A DNA stretch of 64,000 bases from Chelativorans salis. GTDB lineage: Bacteria; Pseudomonadota; Alphaproteobacteria; Rhizobiales; Rhizobiaceae. The notes under the pieces were generated by a model. That model was not told the DNA's origin. It saw only the letters and a list, made by a program, of their open reading frames with translations, and did not search any database. Positions 31,405 to 39,266 of the stretch are shown one piece after another (the first letter of the stretch is position 1; each line of letters starts with the position of its first letter). Location: assembly GCF_025336525.1 (NCBI RefSeq), contig NZ_JAOCZP010000003.1:434001-498000 (forward strand), in the 5' to 3' direction. Position numbers and translations under genes: made by a program.

Positions 31405-32640
31405 ATGGACACAGTCGAATCCCCTCCCCTCTCCCTCGATCTGCAAGGCCGCCGTCTGCGGCTCGACCCGCACATGCCGGCCTTCGTGCAAAACCCCTAC
31501 GCGGTCTACGCGCACCTTCACCACAACGCCCGCGCCTTCTTCTGGGAGGATTACGGCATGTGGTGCCTGGCGGGCTATGAGGAGGTGAACAGCGCGCTGC
31601 GCAACCGCCGGCTCGGTCGGCAGGTGCCGGCAGGCACGGTGCTTTACGGGGCGCAGCATCTGAAGGACTTCGCAGCGGTAGAGGCGCATTCCATGCTGGA
31701 ACTGGAGCCGCCGGTGCACACGCGGCTCAGAACCCTTGTCAACCGCGCCTTCGTCTCGCGCCAGGTGGAGCGGCTGCGCCCGCGCGTCGAGGCGCTGTGC
31801 CACCACCTCATCGACGGCTTTACGGCGGACGGCGAGGCGGATCTGATCCCCGCATACGCGACACCGGTGCCGATCACCATTATTGCCGAGATGCTGGGCG
31901 TGCCGGTGGAAATGGACGACCGGCTCCTCGACTGGTCGCACCGCATGGTCGCCATGTATATGCACGGCCGGAGCCAGGCCGTGGAGGAGAGCGCCAACGA
32001 GGCGGCGCGCGAATTCGGCGACTTCATCCGCTCCTATGCGGCCAAGCGGCGCAAGGAGCCCGGCGACGACCTCCTCTCCCTCCTCATTTCGGCGCATGAG
32101 AGCGGCGACAGGCTGTCGGAGGACGAATTCGTCGCCTCGACAATCCTGCTTCTCAACGCCGGCCACGAGGCGACGGTGCACCAGCTCGGCAACGCCGTCG
32201 CCACGATCCTCGCCCAGGGCGGCGACCCTCGCCGCTTCTTCGCCTCGGCGGAGGGAACGGCGGCCACCGTCGAGGAGTGCCTGCGCTACGATCCGCCGCT
32301 GCACATGTTCACCCGTTACGCGTACGAGCCGGTGGAGATCGCAGACGGTATCCGGCTTGAGCCCGGCGAGCAGGTCGGCCTGATGCTGGGCGCGGCCAAT
32401 TGCGACGCGCACGCTTTCGAGCGCCCGCGCGCCTTCCTGCCGGGCCGCGCCGACCAGAAGAACGTCTCCTTCGGCGCCGGCATCCATTTCTGCATCGGTG
32501 CGCCGCTCGCTAGGCTGGAGTTGCAGGTGGCGCTGAAAGTGCTGTTCGAACGGCTCCCGGAGATCGCGCTGGCCGGGCCACCACGCTACCGCGACAGCTA
32601 TCACTTCCACGGGCTGGAGCGGCTTGTCTGCCGGTGGTGA
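31405..32640 (+). CDS. Cytochrome P450
   Basis: A 411-residue soluble bacterial P450. The haem-binding loop FGAGIHFCIGAPLARLE carries the cysteine ligand. The I-helix oxygen-activating motif is AGHEAT, and the K-helix ExxR appears as EECLR. It is divergent from clpP. No ferredoxin or ferredoxin reductase gene lies nearby, so the electron partner must come from elsewhere, and the substrate cannot be told from sequence. CYP family assignment would need alignment. Confidence 0.92.
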   Translation: MDTVESPPLSLDLQGRRLRLDPHMPAFVQNPYAVYAHLHHNARAFFWEDYGMWCLAGYEEVNSALRNRRLGRQVPAGTVLYGAQHLKDFAAVEAHSMLELEPPVHTRLRTLVNRAFVSRQVERLRPRVEALCHHLIDGFTADGEADLIPAYATPVPITIIAEMLGVPVEMDDRLLDWSHRMVAMYMHGRSQAVEESANEAAREFGDFIRSYAAKRRKEPGDDLLSLLISAHESGDRLSEDEFVASTILLLNAGHEATVHQLGNAVATILAQGGDPRRFFASAEGTAATVEECLRYDPPLHMFTRYAYEPVEIADGIRLEPGEQVGLMLGAANCDAHAFERPRAFLPGRADQKNVSFGAGIHFCIGAPLARLELQVALKVLFERLPEIALAGPPRYRDSYHFHGLERLVCRW

Positions 32641-33235
32641 GAGGGAACAGGCAAACGGAGCGCTTGGCGTAATCTGGCGGCATGGATGGAATGCCCAAAC
32701 GCAAGGAAAGCACTGAGATCGCTCCCAGTGCCTCCCTGTCCAATTCAGGTGCCTGATACGACCATCCAAAAGGCGGTTGCGTTCCAGACCCTGATTGACG
32801 GTTCCCGGTGGTACATTGCTCGCGCTTGCGCGCTCGCGTCCGCCCTGCCGGGCCACCCCTCTTCCGCCCGCGAAGGCTTTCAAGCGGTGCACCATCGAAG
32901 GACTAACCGGCCTTCATGGCAGCATCGGTCTGCCGTTTGCGTTCCGGAACCGCTTGCGACAGCTCCGCTGGACCCCTGGCACCGGATCCGAGCTTCGGAT
33001 CGAAACCCATCGCCCGACCGGGCCAGCACGGCCTCAGAAGATCCCTTCAGTTGGTTCCGCTGTCCGGGCGGACTGTCGAGCTCCTGAGTTGGTTTGAGCT
33101 TACGTGGGGCAAGGGTGCGGCGCAATGGCGCACCCCCTGTGAACAACGAGGATTGCGGGGACAGCACCTATGAATCTGCAAGCTGCCGACCATCCGCAGC
33201 CCGCGAAGATCACCCATACGCGCATACCGACGGGC
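32641..33235. other. 595-base stretch without a convincing gene
   Basis: Between the P450 and metY I see no conserved protein. Open frames on both strands lack good starts and look non-conserved. Features seen are a GC-rich alternating run (GCTCGCGCTTGCGCGCTCGCG) near 32818 and a hairpin GGGTGCG-N9-CGCACCC at 33113-33135 followed by CCCTGT. It may be remnant coding sequence or hold a small RNA; neither is shown. Confidence 0.4.
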
Positions 33236-34519
33236 CTATACCTTCGCCAGCGCCTGCTCAAGGTCGGCGATGATGTCGTCCACATCCTCGATGCCGATGG
33301 AAAGGCGGATGACGTCGGGGCCCGCACCCGCGGCCACTTTCTGCTCGTCGCTGAGCTGACGGTGCGTGGTGGAGGCCGGATGAATGATGAGGGACTTGGT
33401 GTCGCCGATATTGGCCAGATGCGAGAAAAGCTCCACGCCCTCCACCACTTTCACGCCGGCGTCGAAGCCGCCTTTCAATCCGAAGGTAAAGACGGCGCCG
33501 GCGCCCTTGGGTGAATATTTGCGCATGAGCTCGTGGTTCGCGTCACCCGGCAGGCCCGGATAGGACACCCAAGCCACCTGCGGCTGCTCCCCGAGCCACG
33601 TCGCCACCTTGAGCGCATTGTCGGAATGGCGCTGCATCCTGAGCGGCAGCGTCTCGATACCGGTTAGGATCAGGAAGGCGTTGAAGGGCGAGATCGCCGG
33701 GCCGAAGTCGCGCAGGCCCAACACGCGCGCCGCAATGGCGAAGGCGAAGTTGCCGAAGGTCTCGTGTAGCACCATGCCGCCATATTCGGGCCTGGGCTCC
33801 GAGAGCATCGGATAGTTGCCGGATTTCGACCAGTCGAAGGTGCCGCAGTCGACCAGCGCGCCGCCCACCGAATTGCCGTGCCCGCCCATGAACTTGGTTA
33901 GCGAATGGACGACGATATCGGCGCCGTACTCGATGGGGCGCAGGAGATAGGGCGAGGCCATGGTGTTGTCGACGATAAAGGGCAGGCCGTGCCGGCGCGC
34001 CACCTCGGCTATCTTTTCCAGATCGACGAAGGTGCCGCCCGGATTGGCGAGGCTTTCGACGAAGATGGCACGGGTGTTCTCGTCGATCTGGTTTTCGAAG
34101 GCGGAGATGTCGTCCGGATCCGCCCAGCGCACTTCCCAGTTGAAGTTCTTGAAGGCATGGCCGAACTGGTTGATGGAACCGCCATAGAGCTTCCTGGCGG
34201 CGATGAAATTGGCGCCAGGCTGCATCAGCGTGTGGAAGACGAGAAGCTGCGCACCGTGGCCCGAGGCGGTCGCCAACGCCGCCGTTCCCCCTTCGAGCGC
34301 AGCTATCCGCTCCTCCAGAACCGCCTGGGTCGGGTTCATGATGCGGGTATAGATGTTGCCGAAGGCCTTCAGCCCGAACAGCGAGGCGGCATGGTCGACA
34401 TCGTCGAAGACATAGGACGTCGTCTGGTAGATCGGCGTGGCGCGCGCGCCGGTTGCAGGGTCGGGCTGGGCGCCCGCGTGGATGGCAAGCGTGTTGAAAC
34501 CGGGCGTGCGCTCATTCAT
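33236..34519 (-). CDS. metY: O-acetylhomoserine sulfhydrylase (aminocarboxypropyltransferase)
   Basis: This PLP enzyme of the Cys/Met metabolism family converts O-acetylhomoserine and sulfide to homocysteine. The PLP lysine is in SLTKFMGGHG, with VDNTMASPYLLRPIEYGAD before it; YTRIMNPTQAVLEERIAALE is the usual N-terminal cofactor-binding segment. The length of 427 residues is typical of MetY and longer than that of cystathionine gamma-synthases. GGAGG lies 7 bases upstream of the ATG. No SAM-II-type riboswitch was recognised in its 96-base leader, and it may be read from the upstream operon. Confidence 0.93.
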   Translation of the reverse strand: MNERTPGFNTLAIHAGAQPDPATGARATPIYQTTSYVFDDVDHAASLFGLKAFGNIYTRIMNPTQAVLEERIAALEGGTAALATASGHGAQLLVFHTLMQPGANFIAARKLYGGSINQFGHAFKNFNWEVRWADPDDISAFENQIDENTRAIFVESLANPGGTFVDLEKIAEVARRHGLPFIVDNTMASPYLLRPIEYGADIVVHSLTKFMGGHGNSVGGALVDCGTFDWSKSGNYPMLSEPRPEYGGMVLHETFGNFAFAIAARVLGLRDFGPAISPFNAFLILTGIETLPLRMQRHSDNALKVATWLGEQPQVAWVSYPGLPGDANHELMRKYSPKGAGAVFTFGLKGGFDAGVKVVEGVELFSHLANIGDTKSLIIHPASTTHRQLSDEQKVAAGAGPDVIRLSIGIEDVDDIIADLEQALAKV

Positions 34520-34615
34520 TGGGGTTTCCTCCGTTCACGTTCACGCCATCCATACTAAGCGGGCGGAGGAAGGGCAAAGAAGATTCAGCCCCGCACGCTT
34601 CCAGGAAGAGGAAAT

Positions 34616-35137
34616 TCACCGCTGGCGGATGCCGAAGCTCTGGAAACCCTGCCGCATCATCGGCTTCTTCGACGAGATCAAGCGGCTGTTGACGCCGTTC
34701 CAGCCGATTTCGCCCGACAGGCGGCCATATTCGATCTTCGGGCAGCGGTTCATGACGACCTTGATGCCCTTTTCTTCCAGCCGCGCGGCGGAAGCGTCAT
34801 CGCGCACGGTGAGTTGCATCCACACCACCTTGGGCAGCGGGTCCATGGCGAGGATCTGGTCCGTGAGGCCCGGCACAGCGCTGGAAGAGCGGAAGATATC
34901 CACCATGTCGACCGGCCCGGGAAGATCGGCAAGCGAGGCGAAGGTCATGGTGCCGGCGATCTCCTTGCCGGCCTGGCCGGGATTGATCGGGTGCACCTGG
35001 TAGCCCTTGTCGATCAGATACTTCGTGACGAAGAAGCTCGGCCGCACATCGTTGGCCGAGGCGCCGACGATGGCGACCGACTTCACGCTGTTGAGAATCC
35101 CGGCGATATAGGAATTGTCGTAGGTATCGTGGTTCAT
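34616..35137 (-). CDS. CoA-binding domain protein (YccU-like)
   Basis: A 173-residue protein with a Rossmann-type CoA-binding domain: SVAIVGASANDVRPSFFVTK near residue 18, the VHPINPGQAGKEIAG loop and a conserved CPKIEY near the end. Such stand-alone proteins have no firmly assigned reaction. The ATG at 35137 overlaps the upstream VOC gene stop as ATGA, so the two are translationally coupled. Its place before metY recurs in several proteobacteria as far as I recall and may point to sulfur metabolism. Confidence 0.85.
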   Translation of the reverse strand: MNHDTYDNSYIAGILNSVKSVAIVGASANDVRPSFFVTKYLIDKGYQVHPINPGQAGKEIAGTMTFASLADLPGPVDMVDIFRSSSAVPGLTDQILAMDPLPKVVWMQLTVRDDASAARLEEKGIKVVMNRCPKIEYGRLSGEIGWNGVNSRLISSKKPMMRQGFQSFGIRQR

Positions 35138-35559
35138 TCGGGAAGCGATATACGGCCTTCCTCGTCGATTGGAAAGTCCGGGTTGTGGGCGACCTCCCAT
35201 AGATTGCCCTCGGTGTCCGCAAAATACCCCTGCATGCCGCCCCAGAAGGCACGCTGCGCAGTCTTGACGACGCTGCCTCCGGCCCTCTCCGCCCGTTCCA
35301 GGATGAGCCCCACCTCGGCTTCCGAGCGCGTGTTATAGGCGAGGGCGACACCGGAGAAGCCCCGCGTTCTCTCCTTGATGCCGGCATCCTCGGCAAGCTC
35401 CTCGCGCGGCCACAGCGCCAGAATCAAGCCGCCCATCTGAAAGAAGGCGACACCTTCGGTTATGCGCCCGTTACGCTCCAGGCCCATGTCCTCGTAGAAG
35501 CGGGCCGCGCGGTCGAGATCGTCGACGCCGAGCGTGATGACGGAGATGCGCGGTTCCAT
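35134..35559 (-). CDS. VOC-family (glyoxalase/dioxygenase-fold) protein
   Basis: A 141-residue single-copy VOC protein. It has the paired beta-alpha-beta-beta-beta units (ISVITLGVDDLDRAARFYED and the C-terminal GYFADTEGNLWEVAHNPDF), where the late acidic residue is a usual metal ligand. The reaction cannot be told. The start at 35559 overlaps the stop of the enoyl-CoA hydratase gene as TAATG, and its end overlaps the CoA-binding gene as ATGA. Confidence 0.85.
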   Translation of the reverse strand: MEPRISVITLGVDDLDRAARFYEDMGLERNGRITEGVAFFQMGGLILALWPREELAEDAGIKERTRGFSGVALAYNTRSEAEVGLILERAERAGGSVVKTAQRAFWGGMQGYFADTEGNLWEVAHNPDFPIDEEGRISLPE

Positions 35560-36380
35560 TATTCGCCCCTCCACTCCGGCTCGCGCTTGTCGATGAAGGC
35601 GCCGATGCCCTCCTCCGCGTCGCGCGCCATCATGTTCTCCACCATGACGCGGGCGGTATATTCATAGGCCTCGGCCAATCCCATCTCGGCCTGCCGGTAG
35701 AAGGCCTCCTTGCCGATCTTCAGCGTCAAAGGTGATTTGGATGCAACGGTTTCGGCCAATTGCATCACACCGCGATTCAATTCCTCCGGCGCCACCACCC
35801 GGTTGACGAGGCCGTAGGAGAGCGCGGTGCCGGCATCGATCATCTCGCCCGTCAGAAGCATCTCCATGGCCTGCTTGCGCGGTATGTTGCGCGACAGCGC
35901 CACCATGGGCGTTGAGCAGAACAGGCCGATATTGACGCCGGGCGTGGCGAAGCGGGCGTTCGCTGTCGCCACCGCCAGGTCGCACGAGGCGACGAGCTGG
36001 CAACCGGCCGCCGTCGCCACGCCGTCGACAGCGGCGATCACCGGCTTGGGATGGCGGACCACCGTTTGCATGAGGGAGGCGCAAAGCGCCATGGTCTCGG
36101 CGAAGAAGGCCCTGCCCCGGTCGGCGTCCTTACGGTGCGCCGTCATCTCTTTCAGGTCATGGCCGGCGGAGAACACCTTGCCCCCGTGCGCCAGTACGAT
36201 CACCCGCACGCCGGCGTCGTCCCGCGCCTCCTCGAGCGCGGCCTTCAGCGCCTCCATCAAGGCGATGGAGAGCGCGTTCGCCGGCGGGTTGTCGAGCGTC
36301 AGCGTCAGGATGCCGCCGGTGCGCTCGCTGCACACGAGGCTCCGCGTCTCGCTCCGGGCGGGCGCAACTGCCTCAGCCAT
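35559..36380 (-). CDS. Enoyl-CoA hydratase/isomerase family protein
   Basis: A 273-residue crotonase-fold protein. The oxyanion-hole segments are visible as GGKVFSAGHDLKEM and AAVDGVATAAGCQLVASCDL. The glutamate pair of classical enoyl-CoA hydratases is not evident in the ANARFATPGVNIGLFCSTP region, so the activity may not be simple hydration. The layout is most like ECHDC3-type proteins. It is first in a tightly overlapping operon with a VOC protein and a CoA-binding protein. Confidence 0.87.
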   Translation of the reverse strand: MAEAVAPARSETRSLVCSERTGGILTLTLDNPPANALSIALMEALKAALEEARDDAGVRVIVLAHGGKVFSAGHDLKEMTAHRKDADRGRAFFAETMALCASLMQTVVRHPKPVIAAVDGVATAAGCQLVASCDLAVATANARFATPGVNIGLFCSTPMVALSRNIPRKQAMEMLLTGEMIDAGTALSYGLVNRVVAPEELNRGVMQLAETVASKSPLTLKIGKEAFYRQAEMGLAEAYEYTARVMVENMMARDAEEGIGAFIDKREPEWRGE

Positions 36381-36498
36381 GGCTCGTCTCCTCTCGCATG
36401 CCCACCCCTAGCACAGCCCGGCTTGCAGATCAGCCGGGAAAAGGCCATCGTCTTCTTCCGTTGACGCAAAGGTCAAGCGTCGCAGTAGAGGAGCCGAC

Positions 36499-36963
36499 AT
36501 GGACGCAAGCGCCCCGGCGGACCTGACGCCAGTGATGAGTGTCGAAGAGGTCAACGCCTATCTGGCAGAGGTCTATCCGCAACTCAACGAGGACCACACC
36601 GAATACCGCGCCATCGCCGTCCGCCCCGGCGGCTGCACCGTGCGGCTGACGGCCGGCGAGCGACACCTGAGGCCGGGCAACACGGTCTCCGGCCCGGCGC
36701 TTTTCACGCTCGCCGACATCGGCGGCTACGTCTGCGCGCTGTCGCATATCGGCCGCGAGGCGCTGGCGGTCACCACAAACCTCAACATCAATTTCATGCG
36801 CAAGGCCGAGGCAGGCAACATCGACGGGGAATGCCGCATCCTCAAACTCGGCAGGACGCTGATGGTGTTCGAAGCGGCGATCATCGCCGGGCCTGACGGA
36901 GCCCTCGTCGCCCACGCCACCGGCACCTATTCCTTGCCTCCCCGGGGCCAAAATGTGGGGTAA
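36499..36963 (+). CDS. PaaI-type hotdog thioesterase
   Basis: A 154-residue single-hotdog-domain protein of the PaaI/4-hydroxybenzoyl-CoA thioesterase group, likely hydrolysing an acyl- or aryl-CoA. The central helix and first strands read RPGNTVSGPALFTLADIGGY, where the Asp in the ADIGG segment sits at the usual catalytic position. TNLNINFMRKAEAGNIDGEC and VAHATGTYSLP complete the fold. GAGGAG lies 5 bases upstream of the ATG. It is divergent from the enoyl-CoA hydratase operon and might serve the same pathway. Confidence 0.85.
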   Translation: MDASAPADLTPVMSVEEVNAYLAEVYPQLNEDHTEYRAIAVRPGGCTVRLTAGERHLRPGNTVSGPALFTLADIGGYVCALSHIGREALAVTTNLNINFMRKAEAGNIDGECRILKLGRTLMVFEAAIIAGPDGALVAHATGTYSLPPRGQNVG

Positions 36964-37059
36964 TATAATACCTTTTCCTTATCTCATTGTTTTCTATGCA
37001 TTTTTATCCTCGCGTCCGCCCTAATTGCGCTTGACTTGCTCCCGCGCCACTCCTATAAG
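36960..37059 (+). promoter_or_regulatory. Strong promoter of rplM-rpsI with AT-rich upstream tract
   Basis: TTGACT (37031-37036) and TATAAG (37054-37059) are spaced by exactly 17 bases. From 36960 to about 37008 the DNA is unusually AT-rich for this genome (TAATATAATACC and TTGTTTTCTATGCATTTTTA), as expected of an UP-type element that would raise ribosomal-protein transcription. Confidence 0.7.
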
Positions 37060-37071
37060 CTCGCCGATCGT

Positions 37072-37147
37072 GGCATTTGCCGCGGACTGTCGAGGGCCCA
37101 TTATCGGCCATCGGTTCAAGCAACAAGAAATGCCCTACTCGGTAGGG
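37072..37147 (+). promoter_or_regulatory. Structured leader of rplM with two exclusive pairings
   Basis: GGCATTT (37072-37078) can pair with AAATGCC (37128-37134). CCCTAC (37133-37138) can pair with GTAGGG (37142-37147). The two pairings share bases 37133-37134, so they exclude each other. The second ends 22 bases before the rplM ATG. Such a switch fits autogenous control of ribosomal-protein synthesis, though no known leader family was recognised. Confidence 0.4.
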
Positions 37148-37169
37148 TTTGGAGATACGGACAAAAACC

Positions 37170-37643
37170 ATGAAAACCTTTTCGCAGAAGCCTGCGGAGG
37201 TGGAGAAGAAGTGGGTACTGATCGACGCCGAAGGGCTTGTCGTCGGTCGCCTCGCCACCATCGTAGCCAACCGCCTGCGCGGCAAGCACAAACCCACCTT
37301 CACTCCGCATGTCGATGACGGCGACAACGTCATCATCATCAATGCCGACAAGGTGGTCTTCACCGGCAGGAAGTATCAGAACAAGAAATACTACTGGCAC
37401 ACCGGCCATCCGGGCGGCATCAAGGAGCGCACGGCGCGCGACATCCTCGAGGGCCGTTTCCCCGAGCGCGTGGTCGAAAAGGCTGTCGAGCGCATGATCC
37501 CGCGCGGACCGCTCGGACGCCGCCAGATGAAGAACCTGCGTGTCTACGCGGGAACCGAACATCCTCATACCGCCCAGCAGCCGGAAAAGCTCGACGTCGC
37601 GGCGCTGAACAAGAAGAACGTAAGGGTCCAGGCATATGGCTGA
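37170..37643 (+). CDS. rplM: 50S ribosomal protein L13
   Basis: A 157-residue L13. [16 protein letters not shown] near the N-terminus and [13 protein letters not shown] and GMLP-region equivalent [20 protein letters not shown] are family hallmarks. The ATG at 37170 ([15 protein letters not shown]) is preferred over one seven codons earlier, because it matches the usual N-terminus and GGAG is spaced correctly. The stop overlaps the rpsI start by 8 bases, so the pair is co-translated. Confidence 0.97.
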   Translation: MKTFSQKPAEVEKKWVLIDAEGLVVGRLATIVANRLRGKHKPTFTPHVDDGDNVIIINADKVVFTGRKYQNKKYYWHTGHPGGIKERTARDILEGRFPERVVEKAVERMIPRGPLGRRQMKNLRVYAGTEHPHTAQQPEKLDVAALNKKNVRVQAYG

Positions 37644-38118
37644 AATCAATTCCCTCCAGGAGCTGGGCGAGGCGACGCAGGCGGTGACGCCTGAGGCCGA
37701 GGCTCCCGTGCACGTGCAGAAGCTCGACGCCCAGGGCCGTGCCTACGCCACCGGCAAGCGCAAGAACGCGATCGCCCGCGTGTGGGTGAAGCCGGGTTCC
37801 GGCAAGATCACGGTCAACGACAAGGAGTTCAACGCCTATTTCGCGCGGCCCGTCCTGCAGATGATCCTGCAGCAGCCGATCGTGGCGGCCAACCGCAACG
37901 GCCAGTACGACGTCGTCGCGACGGTCGTCGGCGGCGGCCTTTCGGGCCAGGCGGGCGCGGTGCGCCACGGCATCTCCAAGGCGCTCACCTATTACGAGCC
38001 GGAGCTGCGCGCGGTCCTCAAGAAGGGCGGTTTCCTCACCCGCGACAGCCGTGTGGTGGAGCGCAAAAAGTACGGCCGCGCCAAGGCCCGCCGCTCGTTC
38101 CAGTTCTCCAAGCGCTAA
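37636..38118 (+). CDS. rpsI: 30S ribosomal protein S9
   Basis: A 160-residue S9 with the extra N-terminal ~35 residues usual in alphaproteobacteria. [20 protein letters not shown] and [19 protein letters not shown] are the family signatures. The basic tail ends [17 protein letters not shown], which reaches the P-site tRNA in ribosome structures. It overlaps rplM and is followed by a strong terminator. Confidence 0.98.
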   Translation: MAEINSLQELGEATQAVTPEAEAPVHVQKLDAQGRAYATGKRKNAIARVWVKPGSGKITVNDKEFNAYFARPVLQMILQQPIVAANRNGQYDVVATVVGGGLSGQAGAVRHGISKALTYYEPELRAVLKKGGFLTRDSRVVERKKYGRAKARRSFQFSKR

Positions 38119-38140
38119 AGGCTGGGGTTTTCGGATCGGA

Positions 38141-38168
38141 AAAGCGGGCCTTCGGGCCCGCTTTTTTT
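38141..38168 (+). terminator. Rho-independent terminator of rplM-rpsI
   Basis: AAAGCGGGCC-TTCG-GGCCCGCTTT is a 10-base-pair stem with a stable TTCG loop, followed by a run of T. It begins 23 bases after the rpsI stop. Confidence 0.93.
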
Positions 38169-38226
38169 GTTGCGCGAACGTCATGGCACCCGTAGCCACG
38201 GGCCGACTGTCGAGGGGATACATCGC

Positions 38227-39177
38227 ATGCCATCCAAATCCATCGACCACGCCTTCACCGCGCGCCAAAACCTCGGCGCCGCCGGCGATCCCACCTATGC
38301 CGGGGCGCTGTCCTTCATGCGCCGGCGCTTTACCAAGACCGTGAAGGGCGCGGATGCGGTGGTGTGGGGGCTGCCGTTCGACGCCGCGGTTTCCAACCGG
38401 CCGGGCGCGCGCTTCGGGCCGCAGGCGATCCGCCGCGCCTCGGCAATCCTCGATAATGATCCGCAATACCCCTTCGGCCTCGACCTGTTCGAGGCGCTCG
38501 CCGTCGTCGACTACGGCGACTGCCGGTTTGAGTATGGCTATCCACAGAAGGCGCCCGCCATCATCGAGCGAGAGGCCGCAAAGATCCTGCGCGCCGGCGC
38601 CTTCCTCGTCTCGCTTGGCGGTGATCATTCCGTCACCTGGCCGCTTCTGAAGGCCCATGCGGCAAGGCACGGCGCGCCGCTGGCCCTCGTCCAGTTCGAT
38701 GCGCATCAGGACACCTGGCCGGACGACGGAAAGCGCATCGATCACGGCTCCTTCATCGGCCGCGCCGTGCATGAGGACATCGTCGACCCCGTCCGCTCAA
38801 TCCAGATCGGCATCCGCACCCATGCACCGGAGGACTGTGGCATCCGCATCCTGCACGGCTACGAGGTTGAGGAGATGCGGGCGAAGGAGATCGCCGAGAC
38901 GATCGCCGCGCATGTCGGCGATGCGCCGGCCTATATCACCTTTGACATCGACTGCCTCGACCCGGCCTTTGCCCCGGGCACCGGCACGCCGGTTGCCGGC
39001 GGCCCCTCCTCTGCAAAGATGCTCTCGGTTCTGCGCCAGCTCGGGCCGCTCGATATCGTCGGTGCCGACATCGTCGAGGTAGCGCCCGCCTACGATCATG
39101 CCGACATCACGGCCATTGCCGGGGCGGCTGTCGCCATGCACTATCTGGGACTTCTGGCAGAGAAAAAGCGACGATAG
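38227..39177 (+). CDS. speB: Agmatinase-family ureohydrolase
   Basis: A 316-residue member of the arginase/agmatinase family, which splits urea from agmatine or a related guanidine compound using two manganese ions. The metal ligands are visible in SLGGDHSVTWPLL, QFDAHQDTW and TFDIDCLDPAFAPGTGTP. The Asp-rich second motif reads DAHQD rather than the usual DAHTD/DAHxD pattern, which still keeps the ligands. The ATG at 38227 follows GAGGGG. It lies between rpsI and argC, so arginine/polyamine metabolism fits, but the exact guanidine substrate is unproven. Confidence 0.85.
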   Translation: MPSKSIDHAFTARQNLGAAGDPTYAGALSFMRRRFTKTVKGADAVVWGLPFDAAVSNRPGARFGPQAIRRASAILDNDPQYPFGLDLFEALAVVDYGDCRFEYGYPQKAPAIIEREAAKILRAGAFLVSLGGDHSVTWPLLKAHAARHGAPLALVQFDAHQDTWPDDGKRIDHGSFIGRAVHEDIVDPVRSIQIGIRTHAPEDCGIRILHGYEVEEMRAKEIAETIAAHVGDAPAYITFDIDCLDPAFAPGTGTPVAGGPSSAKMLSVLRQLGPLDIVGADIVEVAPAYDHADITAIAGAAVAMHYLGLLAEKKRR

Positions 39178-39180
39178 TGC

Positions 39181-39235
39181 TTGAAGCAGCAGATCTGGCA
39201 CTTTCCGGATTGATTCCGGAACACGCTTCAACCAT
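39181..39235. repeat. Nested palindromes between speB and argC
   Basis: The outer arms TTGAAGC (39181-39187) and GCTTCAA enclose CAGATCTG, itself a palindrome, and the hairpin TTCCGGA-TTGAT-TCCGGAA. The layout looks like a third family of rhizobial intergenic palindromes. It may end speB transcripts. Confidence 0.5.
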
Positions 39236-39266
39236 TTGAAACCAGATTCTTTTTCGGACTCGTGAC

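Noticed and set aside
31240-32895. 551-residue minus-strand frame opposite the P450
   Set aside because: The plus strand has haem, I-helix and ExxR motifs; the minus frame has none.
32686-33087. 133-residue plus-strand frame in the P450-metY spacer
   Set aside because: No ribosome-binding site, Arg/Pro/Ser-rich random-like composition and no domain.
34520-34615. SAM-II-type riboswitch before metY
   Set aside because: Alphaproteobacterial met genes often carry one, but the 96-base leader shows neither the conserved core nor the pseudoknot pairing.
37420-38772. 450-residue minus-strand frame opposite rplM, rpsI and speB
   Set aside because: Runs across three well-supported plus-strand genes and a terminator.
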